Part shown: positions 55,992 through 64,000 of the stretch, in pieces
Layout of the letters: every line of letters starts with the position of its first letter
Numbering within the stretch: position 1 is the first letter of the stretch
Origin: Apoda limacodes
Taxonomy: Eukaryota > Arthropoda > Insecta > Lepidoptera > Limacodidae
Reading direction: 5' to 3'
Assembly (NCBI GenBank): GCA_946406115.1
Contig: OX291543.1
Span: 25,198,815-25,262,814 of the forward strand
DNA length: 64,000 nt
Made by a program: the position numbers and the translations under genes
The notes under the pieces: model-generated
Told to the model about the DNA's origin: nothing
Databases searched by the model: none
What the model saw: the letters and a program-made list of their open reading frames with translations, nothing else

Positions 55992-56693
55992 TTTTTAGGA
56001 TAACTAACTTTAAATTAATTACAACCCTTTAATTGGTAAAAATTAAAATGTTTGTAAATAAATTTAAATTTGTGTGTAATTAAGACAGACATGCGGATGA
56101 GGTAAAATCTGCTTGTATTAATTTTAAAGTTTTTACCATAAATCTTTGCGTGACATTCAGTTGTTCCCTCACTAAACGGTTTAGTACACAAGCGAGATGA
56201 AAACATCAGGGCCCACTCAAAACCCTTCCAGAATATTTCGGCATACGTAAATCAATAGAACTAAAACCTCCCTAATCTTTTTTGCTCTTTCTTCTATATA
56301 CGGTGGTGCCACATTGCATTACACAATAGACTCGTGCTATACTACGCGCAGCCTTCGTACGGCAGACAGGGATGCCGTTTGTACTTCCTATAGGTAAGTA
56401 TTAATACGGCCTATGTCATTGATAAAGGCGTCGTTTTTGCGTAACTGCGTTGGAAATGTCTACACGTGCGAGGGAAAAGGAAGACTACCACCCTTCGGCT
56501 TATCGTTTTCGCCCTAATGACAGTTTCCCGTGCATACCGCTATGCTAGTGAGCGTTGCGAGCGCGTCGTAGAACAACATGGTATTAATATCTTTTTTTCG
56601 GTATTAATTTGTAAACAAACACTATTTGTGTATTAAATGGTATTAGTTTAGTGGTTTATAATTTAATAAGGATCTCTACCACACATTGTACGG
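55992..56693. other. non-coding stretch upstream of the candidate promoter
   Basis: No gene. Around 56330-56420 the sequence is GC-richer and could be part of a regulatory region or an old LTR; nothing specific. Confidence 0.35.
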
Positions 56694-56701
56694 TATAAAA
56701 G
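56694..56701 (+). promoter_or_regulatory. candidate TATA box (TATAAAAG)
   Basis: A consensus TATA box 367 bases upstream of the THAP exon. A possible donor 'cttaag|gtaaga' lies at 56760/56761, so a short untranslated first exon (about 56725-56760) is conceivable. A retroviral-type LTR promoter would look similar. Low confidence. Confidence 0.3.
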
Positions 56702-57060
56702 GGAGTTAGTTTTAAGTGAAACATGTGATACGTTTAGCGTTAAGTCAGAAGAGTCTTAAGGTAAGACTGATAATTATTTTAGATTTGTGTTCATCGGTAT
56801 AAGTTACCATTAAGTATTTTTAATTCTTATTTCTGCTATCAATTAAGTATTTTTAATTCTTATTTCTTTGAGTAAAAATTGAAAAGTTGTTTCAATTAAC
56901 TTTTTCCTACAACAATTTAACTTATACGTCTAGATACCGTGTTCAGGCACACAAAACGAGCCAATCCGAGTACCTGATTTTTCATGTACTTGCCGTCAAC
57001 ACTACATCATACGTAATCTGTGTGTTGACGCGAACTGTGCTCCCGCAAAAAGTTATAAAA

Positions 57061-57138
57061 ATGGCAGTTTGTGCAATAAAATTGTGTAGAACCTACTGGC
57101 AAAAAACACTTGATGAAAAAAAAATCACTTTTCACAAG
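57061..57138 (+). CDS. THAP zinc-finger protein, probable first coding exon
   Basis: Begins 'MAVCAIKLCRT' and ends 'KKITFHK' (26 codons, phase 0), then a donor GT at 57139 ('cacaag|gtagta'). THAP DNA-binding domains start M-x-x-C-x(4)-C and continue to a 'FHxFP' motif about 20 residues later, with an intron often near that point; this matches to the K after FH. ATG context (aaaATGG) is good. The rest of the C2CH module and any later exon were not found in the window, so either the gene continues beyond it, the second exon was missed, or this is a relic (THAP domains also occur in P-element-type transposases). Confidence 0.5.
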
Positions 57139-60100
57139 GTAGTACACTTATTTGCTTGTTGTATTTGAGTTACGAACGAATTTTTCAAAATTGTTATTTG
57201 CCAGAGTAGCAACAAATATTTTCTGTCTGTGTTGCCAAGTCAGAAGCCTGTACCTTAAATTCCCAAGTTCAGTAAGGTGAACATTTAAACGAAAATATAT
57301 TCTTTTTACCTAACGTCACATACATACGTACATTATTTCTTGTTGATAAAGTATTTCTGTAATGATGACCCTTGTGACACATTGTGTTCGTAGAACGTAA
57401 TCACTTATGCAATTTTTTAAATTTGACTTAAACACAAACATAACAGTTGGATGTAAATCACATTGGAAAAAGTAGTATGTCTAATGTATTTAATGAACTA
57501 CGAAACTAAATTAATTTATCACTGTATCCTAAAACACATTAGTAGTCAAATAAAAATCTCTTGTCTTCACAACGAAAGGTAACGTCACAACTACCTACTA
57601 CTACTACATTAGCAAGACGGCATATGACCAGTAATGACCACGCGCGATTGGGTGTGTAAAAGAATAAGGCTGTATCATTGTCACGTCACTTCACGCTGTC
57701 GCCGCGTGGCGCCAGCGTCCTACCTATCTAGTCGGCCGGCGCGGCAGATCAAAAGTGCGCAAATAGCAGGGTACACGGGTGCATTAAGGGCGCGTTCGTT
57801 CTGGGATTAAGAGTTCCCACGAATGGTACTTTTCACACGCCTGTTTTTCCACCGACACCTACCGTTCGTGTAGCTTTGAAACGTTACTAACAAAATTTTT
57901 GTTTACAAAACTTGCAAAACGAACGGTTGACGTGCACACACTACGATAAAACACACACACACTACCATAAACAATGAATATGTGTAGGCAGTTTGACAGA
58001 TTAACACAACCCCACCTCCAGACATGGGTCTAAAGTTTCATTTTTCGGTGGCAAAAGTGACAAAAATAACAAAAATATCGTAAACGAACGAATGACAGTT
58101 TGTCACAGATGATACTAAAATTTTGATATTTTTGATACCTATGCTAAACCAACGGGGCGCGTTCGTTTTGGGATGCAGAATCATTATTTTCATTAGTTTT
58201 GTCACCTGTCATCCGTTCGTATATAATTAATCCGGGATAAAATTACTCTACGTTTATACCAATGTTTAAAAAATAAAAGTCCACCTGTGCGAAGCCGGGA
58301 CGGGCCGCTAGTACCGAATAAAGGTATAATTTCTCCAATTTGGGATAATCACTCTAGGGTTGGTAACACCGAAATTACGCACACAGATGTAAAAATGAGA
58401 GTCGTATTAGCTGATTTACACACACATGGCTACGAAAATGGCTCGTAGTGCTCCGTTTGATGTTGTTTGGGACACGGTATCTAGACGTATAAGTAATCTT
58501 TGATTTCTTTATTTATACGAAATGGCTTTCTTGGTGTAATATGGTATACCGGGCTTTATGGGGGTAATAAATTTGATTTGAATAGGTCTAATTTTTGGAA
58601 AAATCGGTTGAAAATAAGAATAACATAAAAATTACAAATATCTTTATATATATAGACCGTTTCAGATATAATCGTCAAATGTTATTATTGTTACCAGTTC
58701 ACAATGTTATTTTCTTTTCAGAATAGCCGCAGATAAACTCAACAGTGTCTATTAAAAATAGGGGCTAATGATTTGTCTAAGTTTTTTATGTTTAATACTT
58801 TATAAAAATGGCCTGAAAATGAAAATTATATCAAAATAAGATTACTACTGATTTTATTTACTTTTATTTTACTAAAGCTATAGCTACCTACGTCTTAGTT
58901 AGAAATCCATTCAATAACTCCATTTCTATGGTAGTGATTTAGCTACGTCGAAAAATAAAAACGACAAAAAGGAAGGCAGAATAAGTGAAATCTCTTAAGC
59001 TAAAAAGTGCTTATACTGCATCATTTGTTTACATCAGCCAGGACTTCCTTACGTTTATGTGACGACAGTCGGCGCCGCGAGGCTTTAAAATGTCGCTCTT
59101 GCCATTCTCCCAACAAAAGTTGGAAATTTTATAGGCGGCATTTGGTGGAAATTTGGAAGGGGATATTTGGGCGGGCGGAGAAACCGTTGATATAAACCGG
59201 CGTCGCTTAGCTACGAACGCAGAGTTCGGGCGACTCTCGTAGCAACTGCGCTACGTCGTAGCGGTGAAAGTGCTACGCTAAACTTTTCTCGTAGCGCTCG
59301 TGAAAATTTATTGTTATATTTTTGCGAGTGGATTTGCGGCTGGTTTTATTTGGATTTTCGCTAACTCTTTTGGTATGGAATGTTTTTATGTATAATTATT
59401 ACTGTGTGAATATAAGTAATTTACCCTACAGATTCGATTAGTTTTAAATTAAGTTAAATGAAGTCACAGTTTGTTTTTACTAACAGGATGTTTAACATAT
59501 ATTAATTTTTGTTAAATATATTTGATCATACTTTAAAAAATACTTTTTCAAGGTTTTTTTATAATAACTTCGATCTTGATGTAGAAACATAATTTTTAGT
59601 AATTCTAAAAAGGCCTTCTAAAGATTGCCTATGTAGATTGATTACTATAACATCGCGAGCAAAGCAGGGTGAACATTTACAGGTTTTTTTTTAAAGAAGA
59701 CATTTCTTAAAGGTTCAATTTCTTTCGAATAACATAAATGAAAAAAGAAAAGAAAAATGTTTTATATAACTGTAATAAGCTGTAAAAAAGAAACTAAATA
59801 GTCAGTATACATCACAATATGTGATATTTCTTTCCTACTCCAGAATTTTAGTTGTAAATATTTTACTCAAGTTCATTCAATTAGTTACTTCTTTAGTTGC
59901 CGTGTTTCGCAATAAGGGATTGTTCCTTTTATATTTAGTATGACATTAACTGCCTAAAAAACGTACATTAAAATAATAGGCTAACTCCTTTATCCCTTTC
60001 AAATATCTGCCTATGAATCTATTAGTGTTTAAAAATTTCGGCCAAGCTATGTCTTATTTTTCCATTTCCATATTTTTTAAGTATATGTATATATGTTCAA

Positions 60101-60730
60101 ATATGTTTGAGACATACTTGGATAGTATTGCGATTCACTATGCAATATTAAGGGTAAACGCCGCAGATTGTTTTCATACAAAATAGATTTTGCCATAATC
60201 TCCAAGGTACCCTAAATTTTACTTTCATTAAAAGGGACAAAAATTTAAGAGCTTGCCGTTTTAGGGTTCAAGAGATTCTAAGCTATTATTTTTTAATATT
60301 TTAGCAAAGTTCCCGGAAGTATGGAGCAACTTCAAAAAAATATAAAAAAAAATGATGGCTATTCAGAATCTTATGAAACCAAAAATCGGGAGCACTCTAT
60401 TTTTGGTTTTTTATTTAAAATTTTGCGATTCCATAATTACTTCAAGCGCAATTACGGGTTAGTCATAATTTTTGGATCTCTGACTTTTTACCACGGCCTC
60501 TATGTCTATATTATTTAATTCTTCATTATCTTTCAAATCTTCTATCGAAGAAGTATTGGCGGGAAGCCTTTCTTTAAATCCTATTAATTTTAAGCTAGCT
60601 CTTTCGATGCGTTTTTATGTTCTATGTAATGTATCGTTTCCAAGGCACAAATTTCACAATGATATAATTTGTAGAATAAAATAATAATGGAGTCGCATTT
60701 AATGCAGCGGATGTTAAAATCATTGTCGTA
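57139..60730. other. possible THAP-gene intron or intergenic sequence
   Basis: No further exon identified. A GC-rich patch at 57655-57800 and a cluster of CTACG/CGTAG motifs at 59211-59294 stand out (see findings). Two direct repeats of 'ggcgcgttcgtt[c/t]tgggat' lie at 57788 and 58156. Chance open frames at 59007, 60321 and 60502 have no motif. Confidence 0.4.
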
Positions 60731-60734
60731 CATT

Positions 60735-60820
60735 CAATCTTTGCCGTTTGGAGAAGATCAGTGTCACACCGATTGCACCTTGCAGGAACCCACTCGAACG
60801 TATACAAATAAAAAAAGTAA
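60735..60820 (+). repeat. isolated unit of the ~120-bp repeat
   Basis: 'Ccgtttggagaagatcagtg' and 'ttgcaggaacccactcgaac' match the array at 61570-62040. A 66-codon open frame crosses it and is not considered a gene. Confidence 0.5.
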
Positions 60821-61569
60821 AAAAAGGTTTTTTAAACCAAACTTTTCGAACAAGCTTATCGAGAAAAAGAACTTAACGAATATTTGACGTGCTAGAGTTA
60901 GCGGATATTAATTGAGAGTTTATCAAATGATTGTATGTAAGTGCGCACGCCTTGCTTTTCTAGCAGTCGTACGTGGATATCATTTTTTTTAAATTCATTT
61001 TGAAAAATTATTTTTTACTTTTTAGTACAATTTTCGGTTAGATTGAATTTCTAACTGATTCTAATGTTTTAAGAAAAGCAAGTTTTTAAGAATTCTTTTT
61101 TTTTATTTTTTTTATTTTATAATTTTTAAGTGATAATTTAATTGAATTTTTATAGTTTGTTGCCCAAGTTTAATAAGTTGGGAGATGTGAACTTGGAGAA
61201 CGATATTATGTTCAATATAAATTAGTAATTAAATTTTCACTTAATTTTTCACGTTCCACCCTAATGTCCACCTTCAGGCGCACTACCTGCATATGCCAAG
61301 AGGTGATAACATCAAAATGAACATCAAATTCGTGATCTGCCATTTTGAAGATTTTTCAATTTTTCACCTCCACCTCTAGGTTGTACCCCTGGTACAAATC
61401 TGGGAGGGGGTTGTTGGTCTATGGAATATTGTATTGTCATCCGAGCTTAGTAAGTATGCAAAATTTAATTGAAGGGTGATTGCAGGAAGTATGTCTAATT
61501 AAGCTTGCAAGATTCCACCACAAGATGGAAGGAAAAAAAAAAGAAACATTGTGAGTTAAATAAAAGCAA
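60821..61569. other. non-coding stretch, no gene seen
   Basis: Very AT-rich up to 61250. The segment 61260-61430 is more mixed ('cctccacctctaggttgtac') but unassigned. Confidence 0.4.
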
Positions 61570-62040
61570 GTAAAAATATTATTTAAATCTTTCCTGCCGT
61601 TTAGGGGATCAGTGACAATTTTGTGTTTCAAACCTTGCACTCCCCTGCACTCGAACGTACACAAAAAATATCATTAAAGTCTTCCCTGCCGTTTAGGAGA
61701 TCAGGTAAACAACGACTGCAGGGCCACCTACCGGATCCATTTGTGAATTCAATACCCAGCAAACCTATAATTTCACACTCGCATGCACACAAAAAATATC
61801 ATTAACATCTTCTCTGCCGTTAAGAAGAAGTTCAGTGATACACCAACAGCAGCACCATCTACCAGGTCTATTTTTAAATTCAAATTTTGCAGGGACCTAC
61901 TCGAACGTACACAAACAATATCATTAAAATCGTCTCTGCTATTTAGGAGAAGATCAGTAAGTAAGTTAGCCTACCGGGTCCAATTGTGTTTTCAAACCAT
62001 ATACAGACAAAATTTCACCTAAATCGTAACAGTCATTTAG
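61570..62040 (+). repeat. degenerate tandem repeat, ~4 units of ~90-130 bp
   Basis: Units share 'aatatcattaaa-tc', 't[c/t]t[c/t]cctgccgtttaggaga' and 'gcac[a/t]cgaacgtacacaaa'. The 'ctgcc/ctgct' anchor recurs near 61593, 61686, 61814 and 61937. Units differ by substitutions and indels, so the array is old. Open frames here (61623-61805, 61783-62022) come from the repeat. Confidence 0.65.
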
Positions 62041-62112
62041 TAAGAGTTAAGTGAAAAACACACGTACAGAAGAATTATACCTAGACAAATAATCGACTCA
62101 CATTTGACGTTT

Positions 62113-62206
62113 TAAGGTAGCCTATCCGTATAGCAGTTTAAGCGTGAATAGGAAACAGATAGACAAACAGACACAGTTACTTTCGCATTTATAATATTAG
62201 TATAGA
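62113..62206 (-). mobile_element. Helitron-like 5' end fragment
   Basis: 'Agttactttcgcatttataa' and 'tattagtataga|t' are the inverted 5' terminus (A|TCTATACTAATATTATAAATGCG) of the family. Only the end survives. Confidence 0.5.
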
Positions 62207-64000
62207 TTAATCAGTACTTCACCAGTGAGTCTTTGGTACCATGTGAGTTAGGGTTATGAATTTTGGACTGAATGTTCCTTTGGGCTCTCAAAAGGTTACT
62301 AAATATTTGATTAATTCAAAATCGTTCTCGAGATCTGCTCATTTCACTATTACTTCAGCCAAGAGTACTAGTTATTTTCAGCAGCGAAGCCCGCAAGGCA
62401 AGCTATAGCATCATGAAATATATTTGAAGAATAAAGAATATTATTACTATACTGGTCAAGTATATCTCAAAAATATTTAAACATACATTACACTAAATGA
62501 ATACACAGAAATGGGCAAGGACCAATAAGGAAGTGTTAGTATGAAAATAAGACATAGTTTAGCCAATTTTGTAAGGAAATCGGAAATTGGCCATTTTAAT
62601 GTAACCTTTTTTAACTAAATTACCAGAGTTTTTATTAAATTGATTAAATTTATTAACCAATAAAAACTTTGGTTATTAAAAATGAATGTATAACATGATT
62701 TTTGCGACTAATTAAAGCGGGTTATAGCTGTAAATAATAATAACCCCTTTTAAAATGGAGAAAAGTTCATTGGATGGAGTTATAAACAAATACTTAATGC
62801 TGTGAAGTTTTTCTACATCGGATTCACCTAGGGTTGCCAGATCGTAAATCCTAAATATCTCATTTAAATTTTTTGTTTAAAAATGCAAATATCGGGATTT
62901 CGGGGTTGATCTCTGGATATTTCATTTTTTGTTATTCAAATGAACAAACTACCTAAAATGACAAAACATTCATACTAATAAATATAAATATTTTGGTTTA
63001 ATATTGTTTTTTTGGTTTTTCCCGAGACAATTATAATTCGTCGCTTAAAAAGGGCTATAGATATTGTTGTTCGATGACGCCACTAGTTCAGACACATGAA
63101 CAAAAATTTTTATTTTTAACTATTTATATTATTTTATTGTTTGAGCTCACCTCCATCATTTTGTAACGGGTCTGCTGTTTAGTAGTCAATATCCAAAAAT
63201 ACCAGAAATACAGGCTCAGAACCATTTAGTATAAAGCGAGCGATTCTTTTCAGATTTTTAGATGAAACAGGGTTTTAAAAGTTAGAATTTCATAGTAATC
63301 TCAAATGCAACTTTGAAGGCTTATTCAATGATAACCCACACAATGGGGTGAGCAAACAAACATTTTTCATCCCTCAGTTTAATATATGGAGAGTCCTTAA
63401 ACATTTTTTTTCATTATTTTATTACAAAACTGTAATAAATAAATTTTGAAAAATAGGGAAATGTTTCCTTTCAGCAAAATTTACCATAATCAATATTTAT
63501 GGTGCTTACCCTCTAAGCAGGCCTTCCTTTTTCACCCTGTATACGCCACACTCTAAGGCTACTATACGAGTTAAGTTAAGCCTAAGATATAGAGCAGACA
63601 GGCGTAAATACCCCGTTTTTGTGCAAATTTTGTGGCCAAACTATAGCACCAGAAGAATTGAAAAAAAATTATTATTGTGTTATAAAACTTGCTTTTATCT
63701 AGTGCACTACCTTACTAACTGAATTTCATTTATTGTATTTAATGCTATAAATAAACTGAAAGTGACCATTGATTCAACAGTCGTGCAAATTTTTAAAGCG
63801 TGTTTTACATTTTTATGTTATAAAAATTGATTAAATAATTAGAATTTCTTTTTAGGCATTGACTATAAAATGTAGCAAAAACTAAAAAAATGTGACTATA
63901 TAGACCTTGCAATACGCTAAATTCATGGCGTTATTGCGGTATAAATTATTTAAAAGTGTATAACAAATACATCTAACAGAAATGTATATAACATTGTGAA
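62207..64000. other. non-coding stretch, no gene seen
   Basis: AT-rich. 'Agggttgccagatcgtaaat' (62831) with 'atatcgggatttcgg' recalls 'agcgttgccaggtttt' and 'gtcgggatttagg' near 4498, so this is probably a shared old repeat. No gene. Confidence 0.45.

Overview
The window looks like a stretch of an insect nuclear genome, almost certainly a moth or butterfly (Lepidoptera). It is AT-rich and intron-bearing. It is crowded with element families I recognise from lepidopteran genomes: short Helitron-like elements delimited A|TC...CTRR|T, the SINE-like repeat with a 'gggttggctgacg' core, and dispersed 3' tails of a CR1/Jockey-type LINE. Host coding content is sparse. I can defend one complete gene, a three-exon dithiol glutaredoxin (39773-46173, +), and one probable first exon of a THAP zinc-finger protein (57061-57138, +). 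Almost everything else is transposable elements, their remains, or sequence in which I see no gene.

Layout. 1-10510: non-coding sequence with Helitron-like elements, SINE-like pieces, LINE tails and a 439-bp foldback palindrome (8749-9187). 10511-27684: a direct duplication. Copy A (10511-16300) and copy B (21897-27684) are about 99.8% identical, and a 5.6-kb Jockey-type non-LTR retrotransposon (16301-21896) lies exactly between them. Each copy carries the same stack of old elements: a LINE tail, a 317-bp MITE, a truncated mariner, a GC-rich poly-A retroposon tail, and a 33-bp minisatellite that is open in reading frames on both strands. 27685-33600: mostly non-coding with repeat fragments. 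33640-38130: a decayed Mutator-like element (MULE) with kilobase-long inverted arms and recognisable transposase remnants between them. 38356-39410: fragments of two LINEs. 39773-46173: the glutaredoxin gene, whose 4.9-kb first intron holds Jockey and RTE LINE relics. 46174-55991: LINE relics, Helitron-like elements, one MITE and other repeats. 55992-64000: the THAP exon, a degenerate ~120-bp tandem repeat and sequence in which I recognise nothing.

There is no operon-like co-operation between genes. The LINE ORF1 (gag-like, zinc knuckles) and ORF2 (endonuclease plus reverse transcriptase) form one transposition unit. That copy has a probable frameshift in ORF1 and a substituted endonuclease residue, so it is young but possibly inactive. 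The best candidates for something not previously described are the long-armed MULE, the A-LINE-A structure, and the two-strand-open 33-bp minisatellite. All calls come from reading the sequence and recalling families; no database search was run.
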